A stretch of 52,705 nucleotides of DNA, from NCBI GenBank assembly GCA_025459125.1, contig JALORE010000025.1:1-52705 (forward strand), written 5' to 3'. Below, in pieces: positions 1 to 8,337 of the stretch. Position numbers and translations under genes: made by a program. The stretch comes from Planctomycetota bacterium. Its GTDB lineage: Bacteria > Planctomycetota > Phycisphaerae > Sedimentisphaerales > Anaerobacaceae. Numbering within the stretch: the first letter of the stretch is position 1; the number at the start of each line of letters is the position of its first letter. The notes beneath the pieces are model-generated. The model saw only the letters and a program-made list of their open reading frames with translations. It was not told the origin of the DNA and searched no databases.

Positions 1-2
1 AT

Positions 3-878
3 TCGCGTCGGCCGCGGGGGTACTTTCGTTCGATCCTCCGCCCGGAGGGCTTCACGCTCATCGAGCTGCTCGTCGTCATCGCGGCCATCGCGCTGCTGGT
101 AGCGCTGCTGGTTCCGGCGCTGTCGCGCGCGAGAAAGCATGCCCGGGCGGTGGTCTGCCTGTCCCATCTGAAGCAATGGGGCACGTCCCTCGCCCTTTAT
201 ACCCAGGACCACGAGGGCCGCCTCCCCCCGGATGCGATCAATGCCCTCTGGATGCCGCGCAGCGCCGCCGCCGGCGCCGCCGGGCCCAACGAGCCTGCCT
301 CCGTGCAGAACGTCCGCATGGCGGGCGTGGCCTGCTGCCCGATGGCGACCAGGCCGCCCGGCCAACCCACCATGTACTTTCGCCTGCAAAACGGTCAGGT
401 AGAGGGGAGTGTCGGAGACGTATTGGCGGCGTGGGAGATTACCAGTCCCGCCCCGGCTTTTCGCGGCAGCTACGGCATGAACTCGGCCCTCTCGGCTCCG
501 CCCCCCGGCGGCGCCAATTTCTGGATGGGAGGCTTGGGTGCCGGCCTGGAGACGAACATCTTTCTCACCCAGCGCATGGATCGCGTCCCCGTGCTCCTGG
601 ACTCCGTCACGCCGGACGGTTCCGGAGGTGCGAACGACGCCCCGCCGCCCGACCCGTTCCCCCGGGTGCGGAGCAGGATGGGGGTGTTCTGTATCGATCG
701 CCACCAGGGCCATGTCAACGGGCTGTTCCTGGACTGGTCGGTCCGCCGGATCGGCTTGAAGGAGCTGTGGACGTTGAAATGGCACCCCAACTTCAAAACC
801 GCGGGTCGTTGGACCCGGGCCGGCGGCGTCACGCCCGAGCAGTGGCCCCAATGGATGCGCGGCATGAAGGACTACTGA
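3..878 (+). CDS. Prepilin-type N-terminal methylation domain protein, 5' truncated by window edge
   Basis: The frame is open from base 3 to the stop at 876-878, and no ATG or GTG precedes the pilin motif, so the start lies outside the window. Near the N-terminus is [11 protein letters not shown] followed by a hydrophobic stretch (about bases 48-125), the class III signal cleaved and methylated by a PilD-type prepilin peptidase. The C-terminal half has a [11 protein letters not shown] pattern and a K-E-L-W-x-L-K-W-H stretch, as in the H-X9-DG prepilin-like proteins that are numerous in Planctomycetota. These are thought to be pseudopilins or surface proteins; the exact role is unknown. A second member lies at 51382-52155. 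Confidence 0.88.
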   Translation, partial: SRRPRGYFRSILRPEGFTLIELLVVIAAIALLVALLVPALSRARKHARAVVCLSHLKQWGTSLALYTQDHEGRLPPDAINALWMPRSAAAGAAGPNEPASVQNVRMAGVACCPMATRPPGQPTMYFRLQNGQVEGSVGDVLAAWEITSPAPAFRGSYGMNSALSAPPPGGANFWMGGLGAGLETNIFLTQRMDRVPVLLDSVTPDGSGGANDAPPPDPFPRVRSRMGVFCIDRHQGHVNGLFLDWSVRRIGLKELWTLKWHPNFKTAGRWTRAGGVTPEQWPQWMRGMKDY

Positions 879-971
879 CGGTTGTTGCCCGGCAGATTCG
901 GACCCGCGCAAACGCGGCACTCCGAACGGTTACGGCTGCCCCCGCCAGGATGGTCACACACCCGCCTGGAC

Positions 972-999
972 TTGCCGGCTCGTCCCATACGGCTACAAT
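972..999 (+). promoter_or_regulatory. Candidate sigma70-type promoter for the ceramidase-like gene
   Basis: TTGCCG (972-977), a 16-bp spacer and TACAAT (994-999). Transcription would begin near 1006, so the mRNA leader would contain the palindromic element at 1024-1227 before the start codon at 1306. Prediction from sequence only. Confidence 0.45.
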
Positions 1000-1023
1000 G
1001 GCCGACAGGTAAGTTGGTGCTGC

Positions 1024-1227
1024 TCAACCCTGTAAAGGTGAGGAACAGGGGTGGCAGCGGCAAGCGGAGTCGGGACCCCAAACGCGATTCATCGCGTTTG
1101 GGAACCCTCTTCGCAGCCTGCCGATGGTGTTTGTGTCTGTCCCACGAACCATCGGCAAGCTGCGCTTGCCGCTGCCACCCAGCGTGAGCCTTGAATGCAA
1201 ACAAGTCTACCCATCCTTACAGAACTG
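1024..1227. repeat. Palindromic dispersed repeat, copy A (long form)
   Basis: The core 1048-1180 starts GGGTGGCAGCGGCAAGC and ends with its complement GCTTGCCGCTGCCACCC. A second stem lies inside (CTGCCGATGG with CCATCGGCAAG). A nested perfect 12-bp hairpin at 1077-1102 (CCCAAACGCGAT/ATCGCGTTTGGG) is shared only with copy B. Weaker outer inverted repeats (CCCTGTAAAGGTGAG on the left, a CCTTACAG-type end on the right) extend it to about 200 bp. It lies between the promoter at 972 and the gene at 1306. The rest of 879-1305 shows no gene. Confidence 0.85.
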
Positions 1228-1305
1228 ATTAGTGCTGCCGCACAGGCCCGGCGGCCGGCGCAATTCGTGACGGGGTACCTGGAGGCCTGGCAAAGGAGCG
1301 CGACG

Positions 1306-3402
1306 ATGCGCATACTGATGCTACTGGTGGTTGCTATGGTTTTGGGCGGGTGCGCGCGCACTGTGGAGATTACGGTCACACAGCCCCACGTCGTCCAGCC
1401 GGCTATCACGGGCGTCCCCACGGCTGGCGCTGTTTCCATCGATATCACGCCGCCTCCCGGCATGCCGATGGGTGGGTATTCCGTTCTGGCCAATCGGGGC
1501 TGTGGCTTTCGTACGCGTCTGAAGGCCCGGATTGTGTACCTGAACGACGGTAAGGGGAACTCCGTCGCTCTCGTACAGACCGACCTGACGGCCGCCTCGC
1601 TCCTCCTGCACCACCAGGTGGCGGCGGCCGTGGCCGAGAAGACGCATCTGAAGCCCGGGGACATCGCCCTCACGGCCTCGCACAGCCACTCGGCTCCCGC
1701 CAACTTCTTCGACAACGATTTCTACAACGAGCACACGTCCAGCGGCGCGGGACTGGAGCCCCGCTTCCTGGCGTTTGCGGTAGAGCGCGTGGCACAGGGC
1801 ATTCTGGCGGCCTACGAGAGTCGCCGTCCGGCCCGCGTCGCGACCGGGCGCAAGGACATCTACGGCTACAATCGCAACCGCGCCCTGAGTTCCTATGTCC
1901 GCAACGAAAACGTCCGCGACTTGGACTGGGACGATCCGCAGGCGGTCTTTCGCGCTGTGAACCCGGCCTTGTACATGGTGCGGATCGACGTGCGCGACGA
2001 GCGGGGAGGCTACCAGCCCCTGGCGGCGTTCTCCAGTTTCTCCGTGCACGCCACGGCCCTGGCCCCGCCGGTGCAGGTGTACAACGCGGACGTATTCGCC
2101 TACGCGCAGAAGGACCTGGAATGGGCGGTGCAACGGAAATACGACACGCCCTGGCCGGTCGTGCACGCTCTGACCACGGGCACGCAGGGGGACATGGCGC
2201 CGGCGTTGCCCGACCGGGGGGACAATACCTTCGGCAACTTCCCGGTGAACTGGAAGGAGGCGCGGGAGCTGGGGCAGGGCCTCGGCCGGGAGGCGCTCAG
2301 CCTGTTCGAGACATTGGGTGAGTCGCTCACGGACCAGGTGACCGTGAGCTCCGCGGCGCGCGAGCTCGATATCCGCGAGCACAACACAGTCGAAGACGTT
2401 ACTCTGTGCCCCAACGCGGTGGTGGGCAACCCGCTGCTGGCCGGGGCCTACGAACGCCGGGCGCCCTGGCTGGCGGCGGTGCCTTTCCTGAAAGGGGGCA
2501 CGGCCATGTCACATCGCTGGTTCTTCAAGAACGGCGGCCAGGGCAACAAACGGCGGGTGGCCGGCGGTCTGCAACCTCTGCTCATACCCCCGGACAGCTT
2601 CCCGCATACGGTGTTGTTCCAGCTCCTGCGCGTGAACGACACGGTGATTCTGCCGCTGCCGTTCGAGGTGACGATCGAGTCCGGCCGCCGGATGGCCGCG
2701 CGGGTGAAAAGCGAGTTTGCCGCGGCCGGTGACAACCGCATCGAGCACGTGTGGGTGGCCGGCAATGCCAACGGCTATTTCGGTTATACCACCACGCCGG
2801 AAGAATACTCCCGACAGAACTATGAAGGCGGACACACGCTCTACGGCCGATACTCCACACCCTACCTCACCGCGCAGCTTGGTTCGCTGGCGCGCGATTT
2901 CCTGAACCGGGGCCAGGTACAGGAGCTGATGCCCGGCTGGCAGTATCGCCTCAAAACGAACACGTTCTATCCCGAGGACAGGGTCGGCACCGGTCCGCGC
3001 CGGGTGCTGCAGCAGCCGGCGCCGGTCCGGGCGGGTACCGCACACGGAGAGGATTACATTGCCTTCCGCTGGCAGGATGCGGACGCCGCTGAGATCTGTT
3101 TCCACGAACCGCTGAGCCGCGTCGAAATCCGCAGCAACGACCAGTGGACGCTCCTATCGGTGCAGGGAGAGCCGCGCCACGACGACGGGTATGATTTGGA
3201 GGTTCGCTGCCTGGGCGACCTGCCCCAGGACATGGCCAAATACGAGCTGCGCTGGTACAACCCGGTGCCCGGGGGCCCGTACCGTTTTCGCATCGAGCCC
3301 CGCGGCGAACACCCGGCTCTGACCAGTCGCGCGTTCCTCTACCAGGGGTTTGCCGGTGGGCAGGATGCCAAAGCCGCGCTGGTGTTTGCCGAGACCGAAT
3401 AG
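1306..3402 (+). CDS. Neutral/alkaline ceramidase-family lipoprotein
   Basis: A 698-residue homologue of the neutral ceramidase family, zinc amidases that cleave N-acyl sphingosine. Visible signatures are the His-rich S-H-S-H-S-A-P near residues 125-131, F-S-V-H-A-T near 246-251, the G-T-Q-G-D-M-A-P loop near 292-299, and N-A-N-G-Y-F-G-Y-T-T followed by P-E-E-Y and Y-E-G near 487-510, the usual late ligand region. The N-terminus ends in a lipobox (V-L-G-G-C), so it should be a lipid-anchored envelope protein. I chose ATG 1306 because AAAGGAG lies just upstream and the lipoprotein signal starts there. A longer reading from 1195 would run into repeat copy A. Bacteria of this type are not known to make ceramide routinely, so the substrate may be a host, environmental or different N-acyl lipid. 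Confidence 0.88.
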   Translation: MRILMLLVVAMVLGGCARTVEITVTQPHVVQPAITGVPTAGAVSIDITPPPGMPMGGYSVLANRGCGFRTRLKARIVYLNDGKGNSVALVQTDLTAASLLLHHQVAAAVAEKTHLKPGDIALTASHSHSAPANFFDNDFYNEHTSSGAGLEPRFLAFAVERVAQGILAAYESRRPARVATGRKDIYGYNRNRALSSYVRNENVRDLDWDDPQAVFRAVNPALYMVRIDVRDERGGYQPLAAFSSFSVHATALAPPVQVYNADVFAYAQKDLEWAVQRKYDTPWPVVHALTTGTQGDMAPALPDRGDNTFGNFPVNWKEARELGQGLGREALSLFETLGESLTDQVTVSSAARELDIREHNTVEDVTLCPNAVVGNPLLAGAYERRAPWLAAVPFLKGGTAMSHRWFFKNGGQGNKRRVAGGLQPLLIPPDSFPHTVLFQLLRVNDTVILPLPFEVTIESGRRMAARVKSEFAAAGDNRIEHVWVAGNANGYFGYTTTPEEYSRQNYEGGHTLYGRYSTPYLTAQLGSLARDFLNRGQVQELMPGWQYRLKTNTFYPEDRVGTGPRRVLQQPAPVRAGTAHGEDYIAFRWQDADAAEICFHEPLSRVEIRSNDQWTLLSVQGEPRHDDGYDLEVRCLGDLPQDMAKYELRWYNPVPGGPYRFRIEPRGEHPALTSRAFLYQGFAGGQDAKAALVFAETE

Positions 3403-3454
3403 CCGAGGTTGCACGAAGTCCCTCTTGGCGCTTGATCTGAGGGTAGGGCCGGGC

Positions 3455-3662
3455 GCCAGCCGTGTAAAGGTGAGAACTGGCGTGGCAGCGGCAAGCGGAG
3501 TCGGGACCCCAATCGCGATGAATCGCGATTGGGAACCCTCTGCGGAGCTTGCCGAGGGCGTTGGCGCCTGTCCCACGAGCCATCGGCAAGCTGCGCTTGC
3601 CGCTGCCACCCGCCACAGGCCTTGAATACCAGGAAGCTACGCACCACCGTTACAGGGCTGGG
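3455..3662. repeat. Palindromic dispersed repeat, copy B (long form)
   Basis: The core 3480-3611 has the family ends. The nested hairpin at 3508-3533 (CCCAATCGCGAT/ATCGCGATTGGG) differs from copy A by one compensated A-T to T-A pair. Outer inverted repeats are CCAGCCGTGTAAAGGTGAG on the left and CACCGTTACAGGGCTGGG on the right. It fills most of the 3403-3739 gap between the ceramidase gene and the convergent hydrolase pseudogene. No gene is seen there. Confidence 0.85.
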
Positions 3663-3739
3663 ACCGGGCGCTGATCTGCGTGCTCCACGAGTGTGCTCGC
3701 TCCGATCCTGTTTTCCCGGGTCTGCCTTTGTGATGGCCC

Positions 3740-4920
3740 TCACGTTCTCAGCCCCAACTGCCGGTCGAACCAGGCGAAGGCGTCATCCTGCATGGCGCGG
3801 GTGTAGTGATGGGGCTCGTCGTAGAAACGGCCGGTGAACTTCTCCTTCGCGCCCGCGCGGTCGAAGACGGCCGCGATCTTCTCCACGGACTCCTTCATGC
3901 CCTCGGGCGGGAACAACTGGTCGCGGGCGCACTGCAGCACCAGCAAGGAGCGGGGCGCGGCCAGTGACGCCACATCCGGCCAGTCGAGATACCGATGCAG
4001 GGCCGGGCAGTCAGGAACAGCGCGCGATAGCCGCCCATGGAAATGCCCTGGCAGCCGATCCGCGCGGGGTCCACCTCCGGCCGGGTGACGAGGTAGTCCA
4101 CAGTGCGGAGGTCATCCCAGAAGACGATGCCCGGCCAGGTGGCCCCGGCGAACGTCAAGGCCTTGACCAGCGTCGCCTCCTTGCTGCGGCACTGGGCGTT
4201 CAACCGCTGCGTTTCCTGCAAGGAAAGCCTGGCGCGGTCCCATCCCGATTTGATGTCCGCGTCCAGCACGGCCCGCCGCTCGCCGAACATCAGGGCATCG
4301 ATGGTGATGACGACATAGCCGCGCTGTACCAGTGCCGTGGCGGTGGGCCGCCCATCGTAGTTCTGCCGGTGATACTCGATCATGGCAGGGTGGTTCGCCC
4401 CCAGGTCCAGGACCTTCTCCTTCCCGAACATGAACATGCCGCCGTGCGAGTGCAGATCCACCAGCGCGGGCGCCGGCTGCTTGAGGTTCTTGGGAATCAG
4501 CACATAGGCCGGCACACGCACGCCGGGGGCGGTGGAGAAGACGATCTTCTCCCGCACATAAGCGCCGCAATCGCGGCGTTCCAGTACCTCGGACCGCGGC
4601 TCGACCGGCTCCGGACGGTAGAGGATCAAGTCCAAGATGCGCTGCCGGGCCCGCTCCTGGAACTCGTCGAAACTCCGATAGGTCCCATTCAGAAACGAGT
4701 CCGTGGGCTGTTGGCGGTCGGCGATCCGCTCGACATCCGCCAGCAGACTGCCCAGATCGGCGCCGGTGGGCTTCAATTCCCGCGGCGTATCGGCGCTCAG
4801 TGCTCCGGGCGCCGCATCGGCCGCCCGGGCGCCGCAGACACCGGCCAGCGCCGTCCATCCCAGTGCGGTGGCGAATTCCCGGCGGGTCGTGGTCGAAGTA
4901 GAGCTGTGCGAACGAATCAT
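3740..4920 (-). pseudogene. Tat-exported alpha/beta hydrolase (dienelactone-hydrolase-like), frameshifted with internal deletion
   Basis: Starts at ATG 4920 (GGAGACACC upstream) with a Tat signal (T-T-T-R-R-E-F-A-T-A-L-G, cleavage after A-R-A-A-D-A). The first frame holds H-S-H-G-G-M, R-G-Y-V-V-I-T-I-D and the nucleophile elbow G-I-S-M-G-G-Y at about 4030-4050. Just after F-L-T-A the homology stops. The rest of the domain (R-Y-L-D-W-P-D-V-A-S-L, A-R-D-Q-L-F-P-P-E-G with the acidic residue, E-P-H-H-Y with the catalytic His) continues in another frame from about 4003 down to the stop at 3740. In homologues I recall, some tens of residues separate these blocks, so a deletion that also shifts the frame is the simplest reading. 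Sequencing error could explain the shift but not the missing block. Confidence 0.75.
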
Positions 4921-5048
4921 GATGGTGTCTCCAGGCAACATTCTCCAAGGCCGTGTCCTGCATCGTGCCAATAACGAGCATTGATGGAGCCATCCGTATC
5001 GGTTTCCTGTCAAGTCAAAAACCACCTTGCCCTGCCATGCTGCCATGG

Positions 5049-5091
5049 CATTGAGATTGCTTCGTCGGCCGGCGGCCTCGGCGCAATGACA
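5049..5091. repeat. Fragment of the GAGATTGCTTCG / GCAATGAC-type repeat
   Basis: CATTGAGATTGCTTCGTCGG followed by CGGCGCAATGAC resembles a small repeat seen in many bacterial genomes. A related piece in the other orientation lies at 24191-24216. The remainder of 4921-5245 shows no gene. Confidence 0.4.
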
Positions 5092-5245
5092 TCGCTCTGG
5101 CCCTGACCGCCGCTTCATTGTCGTATGCCCACTGCGCTCCAAAGGGGATGAAGAGCTTGAAATCGGAACGGGACCGGATTACGCTGTGAGGGAATTGGCA
5201 TGAGCCCGTCCACGAGCCGGCAAGAAAAAGAAGGAGTTGTGGTCC

Positions 5246-6676
5246 ATGGGAGAGATTTCGAGACGCGCGTTTCTCAGTACGGCCACGGCCACCGGGAGTG
5301 TGCTGTGGGCGGGTGGGTGGGCTGTCCGGCCGTGGGCGGCGGCCCAGGAGGCCGGCTGGCCCAGGCTGCCGCCGGTCAAGATTCACGTCGTCTATGTCGG
5401 CACCGGCGGGGCGTGGCCCACGCCGACCTTCGATGCCCCCGCGGAAGTCGCGAAGTTCAAGAACTATCTGGCGGGGGTGGAGACCCGGCTGGGCGATATC
5501 AAATTCGTAGGCGGCGAGTTGATCCCCAACACGACCGCCGCGGCGGTGGAGGTCTCGGGGAGACTGAAAGACGCCGACGCCGTACTGCTGGTGCACCTGA
5601 GCTTCGGCAGTGGCGAACCCTTGAAGAGGCTCGTGGAGGTGGGACTGCCGGCAGCCATCTTCTCGCAGCCATTCAGCGGGCATGACTGGATGTACGTCCC
5701 GCGCTGGCAGAAGGCGGGCAAGAAGGTCATCATGGCGACCTCCAGCGACTACCGCGAGCTGGAGCGGGCGGCGGCCTTGCTGCGCGTACCCGTGCGGATG
5801 CGCCAGTCGCGGATTCTCGTGGTCGGAGGACCCCGGGGGACCGCGCCGGCATGTTCGGCCGAGCAGGTCCAGCGGGTGCTCGGTTCGGAGCTGGTGCCCG
5901 TCAGCCCGGAGCGGGTCAGCGCGGCGCACCAGGCCGTCGATCCGCAGGCGGCGGAGGCGGAAGCCGACCAGTACTGGATCGGCCAGGCCACGAAGATCGT
6001 CGAGCCATCCCGGGCGGACATCATCAACTCGGCCCGCCTGTACCTGGCCCTCAAGGACCTCATGATCCGGGAACGGGCCCAGGCGATCACCAGCTCGCAC
6101 TGCATGAGCCAGCCGGCGAAAGGCTGCCTGGCGTTCAGCAAGTTGAACGATCTGGGTCTCGTCGGCGCCTGCGAGGGCGATATGGACTCGACGCTCACGA
6201 TGCTGATCTTCGCCTACGCCTTCGGCGTGCCCGGCTTCATCAGCGACCCGCTCTTCGACACGGCCAGGAACGCCGTCATTCACGCCCATTGCACGTCCAC
6301 GACGAAGCTGGATGGTCCGCAGGGCCCCCGCGCCCCGTTCCTGATCCGGACCCAGTGCGACAGCAACCAGGGCGTCTCGTTGGAGGTGCAGATGCGCGTC
6401 GGCCAGGAAATCACCTGCGCCAAGCTGGTCAACCTGGATACGATGCTGATCTCCACCGGCAAGATCGTCGAGCTGACCGATTTCCACGATCGCGGCTGCC
6501 GGACCCAGATCACGACCGAGGTGTCGAACGCCCGCGACATGGCCCGCCGCTGGGGCAGCGACCTGGAGGGCGACATGATGACCCTGCTCCACCGCGTGGT
6601 CTTCTATGGCAACCGCGTCGAGAGCATGCGGGACCTGGCGGTTCTGCTGGGTCTCAAGGTGGTGGAAGAAGGATGA
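5246..6676 (+). CDS. Tat-exported sugar isomerase-like protein (L-fucose/L-arabinose isomerase fold)
   Basis: A 476-residue protein with a Tat signal (I-S-R-R-A-F-L-S-T-A-T-A-T-G, then A-A-A-Q-E). The rest resembles the L-fucose/L-arabinose isomerase superfamily. The best local evidence is A-C-E-G-D-M-D-S-T-L-T-M-L, whose Glu and Asp fit metal ligands, and V-I-H-A-H-C, a plausible third ligand region. ATG 5246 has AAGGAG 9 bases upstream; a TTG three codons earlier is less likely. It begins a plus-strand run with a sugar porter, lactonase, bicupin and enolase-superfamily protein, suggesting carbohydrate metabolism that starts outside the cytoplasm. The substrate cannot be told, and it could be a non-catalytic relative. 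Confidence 0.7.
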   Translation: MGEISRRAFLSTATATGSVLWAGGWAVRPWAAAQEAGWPRLPPVKIHVVYVGTGGAWPTPTFDAPAEVAKFKNYLAGVETRLGDIKFVGGELIPNTTAAAVEVSGRLKDADAVLLVHLSFGSGEPLKRLVEVGLPAAIFSQPFSGHDWMYVPRWQKAGKKVIMATSSDYRELERAAALLRVPVRMRQSRILVVGGPRGTAPACSAEQVQRVLGSELVPVSPERVSAAHQAVDPQAAEAEADQYWIGQATKIVEPSRADIINSARLYLALKDLMIRERAQAITSSHCMSQPAKGCLAFSKLNDLGLVGACEGDMDSTLTMLIFAYAFGVPGFISDPLFDTARNAVIHAHCTSTTKLDGPQGPRAPFLIRTQCDSNQGVSLEVQMRVGQEITCAKLVNLDTMLISTGKIVELTDFHDRGCRTQITTEVSNARDMARRWGSDLEGDMMTLLHRVVFYGNRVESMRDLAVLLGLKVVEEG

Positions 6677-6762
6677 GTACGACCCGCTGGGAGGTGGCGA
6701 ATGCCGTCTTACGCTCCCGGCGGTGCAGGTCGATGACAGCCGTAGTGAACAGGGATCCGTGA

Positions 6763-8226
6763 ATGGAAGCAGATGTCACCTTGGTGCAATCGGACGGACG
6801 CGCACGCTACAATATGCCCTTTATCTGGCTGATTTGCTCCGTCGCGGCGCTGGGCGGCTTGCTCTTCGGCTGGGACTGGGTCGTCATCGGCGGGGCGAAG
6901 CCGTTCTTTGAGCCGTTCTTCGGGATCGCGCAGGATGCGGTCGTGGAGGGCGTGCCCAAGATGGTCACCGACGGGAGGCTGAGCGGGTGGGCCAATAGTT
7001 GTGCGCTGCTCGGCTGCCTGGTCGGCGCGCTCGCGGCCGGCGGCCTGAGCGACAAGTTCGGGCGCAAGAAGCTGCTGATCTTCTCCGCATTCCTGTTTGC
7101 CGCCTCCTCGGCACTGACCGGTTGGGCCGGCAGTCTGAACCAGTTCATCCTCTGGCGCATCACGGGCGGGGTGGCGATCGGCATGGCGTCGAACCTGTCG
7201 CCGCTGTATATCGCCGAGGTCGCGCCGGCGCCCCTGCGCGGGCGGCTCGTGACGCTGAACCAGTTGACCATTGTTTTCGGTATTCTCGCGGCCCAATTGC
7301 TGAACCTGGTGATTGCCCGGGACGTCGCCGAGGGCGCCACGGCGCAGATGATCGCGCAATCCTGGAACGGGCAGTACGGCTGGCGGTGGATGTTCACGCT
7401 GGTGGCGGCGCCCGCGGCGGCGTTCTTCCTGCTGGCGTTCCTGGTGCCGGAGAGCCCGCGCTGGCTGGTGAAGAACGGCCAGGATGAGCTGGCCCGCCGG
7501 GTGCTGGCGCGGATCGGCGGGGCGGTCTATGCCCAGGCCGAAACCGCCGACATCCGCCAGACCATCGCCGCCGAGGAGGTGGCCCGGGTACGGCTGAGCA
7601 CCCTGTTGGAGCCGAAGATGGTCCGGGTCCTGCTGATCGGCTGCGGCCTGGCGGTGCTGCAGCAATGGAGCGGCATCAACGTGCTGTTCAACTACGCGCA
7701 GAACATCTTCCAAAACGCCGGCTTCGGCGTGAACACGATCCTGCTGTTCATCGTGATCACCGGCCAGGTGAACATGGCCTTCACCTTCGTCGCCCTGGGG
7801 ACGGTGGACCACTGGGGGCGCCGCAGCCTGATGCTGTTCGGTTGCGCGGGCATTGCCGCCTCGCACGTGCTGATCGGGCTGGCCTACGCGATGGAGCTCA
7901 AGGGCCTGGCCGTGCTGATCTTCGCCCTGGCCGCGATCGGCTGCTACGGCATGTCGCTGGCGCCGGTGACCTGGGTGCTGATCTCGGAGATCTTCCCGAA
8001 TCGGATCCGCGGGACGGCCATTTCCGTGGCGGTGTCCGCCCTGTGGATCGCGTGTTTTCTCCTGACCTACACGTTCCCCATCCTGGAACGCAATATCGGG
8101 ACCGGCAATACGTTCTGGATCTACGCGGCCATTTGTGCCGTGGGCTTTGTGTTCGTCCGTGCCTGCGTGCCGGAAACAAAGGGCAAGTCCCTGGAGGACA
8201 TCGAACGACAGTTGGTGGACGGATAA
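6763..8226 (+). CDS. MFS sugar porter (sugar:H+ symporter family)
   Basis: 487 residues with about twelve hydrophobic segments and the full set of sugar-porter signatures: D-K-F-G-R-K-K after TM2, P-E-S-P-R-W-L before the central loop, Q-Q-W-S-G-I-N in TM7, D-H-W-G-R-R-S after TM8 and P-E-T-K-G-K-S-L at the C-terminus. Members of this family import hexoses or pentoses with protons across the inner membrane. It lies 86 bp after the isomerase-like gene and 111 bp before the lactonase, probably in one transcription unit. No strong ribosome site precedes the ATG, so the exact start is less sure. An insertion between TM1 and TM2 (F-F-G-I-A-Q-D-A-V-V-E-G) is also seen in xylose-transporter-like members. 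Confidence 0.92.
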   Translation: MEADVTLVQSDGRARYNMPFIWLICSVAALGGLLFGWDWVVIGGAKPFFEPFFGIAQDAVVEGVPKMVTDGRLSGWANSCALLGCLVGALAAGGLSDKFGRKKLLIFSAFLFAASSALTGWAGSLNQFILWRITGGVAIGMASNLSPLYIAEVAPAPLRGRLVTLNQLTIVFGILAAQLLNLVIARDVAEGATAQMIAQSWNGQYGWRWMFTLVAAPAAAFFLLAFLVPESPRWLVKNGQDELARRVLARIGGAVYAQAETADIRQTIAAEEVARVRLSTLLEPKMVRVLLIGCGLAVLQQWSGINVLFNYAQNIFQNAGFGVNTILLFIVITGQVNMAFTFVALGTVDHWGRRSLMLFGCAGIAASHVLIGLAYAMELKGLAVLIFALAAIGCYGMSLAPVTWVLISEIFPNRIRGTAISVAVSALWIACFLLTYTFPILERNIGTGNTFWIYAAICAVGFVFVRACVPETKGKSLEDIERQLVDG

Positions 8227-8239
8227 AGAAATGGAATGC

Positions 8240-8310
8240 TGGAATATTGGAACAATGGAATGATGGGGCAGAGGATCCAAACTCCGCCTACCCATCATTC
8301 CAATATTCCA
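8240..8310. repeat. Inverted repeat with GGAATATTGGAA-type arms
   Basis: TGGAATATTGGAACAATGGA and onward is matched by CCCATCATTCCAATATTCCA about 20 bases later. It fills the gap between the porter and lactonase genes and is AT-rich against the surrounding GC. It could act as an intercistronic hairpin or be a miniature mobile repeat. Confidence 0.7.
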
Positions 8311-8337
8311 GGGACGGCCTTTGGGAGGTAGGACACC

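Noticed and set aside
1195-1305. Upstream extension of the ceramidase-like gene
   Set aside because: The extra 37 residues lie over the end of repeat copy A. The lipoprotein signal and AAAGGAG site support ATG 1306.
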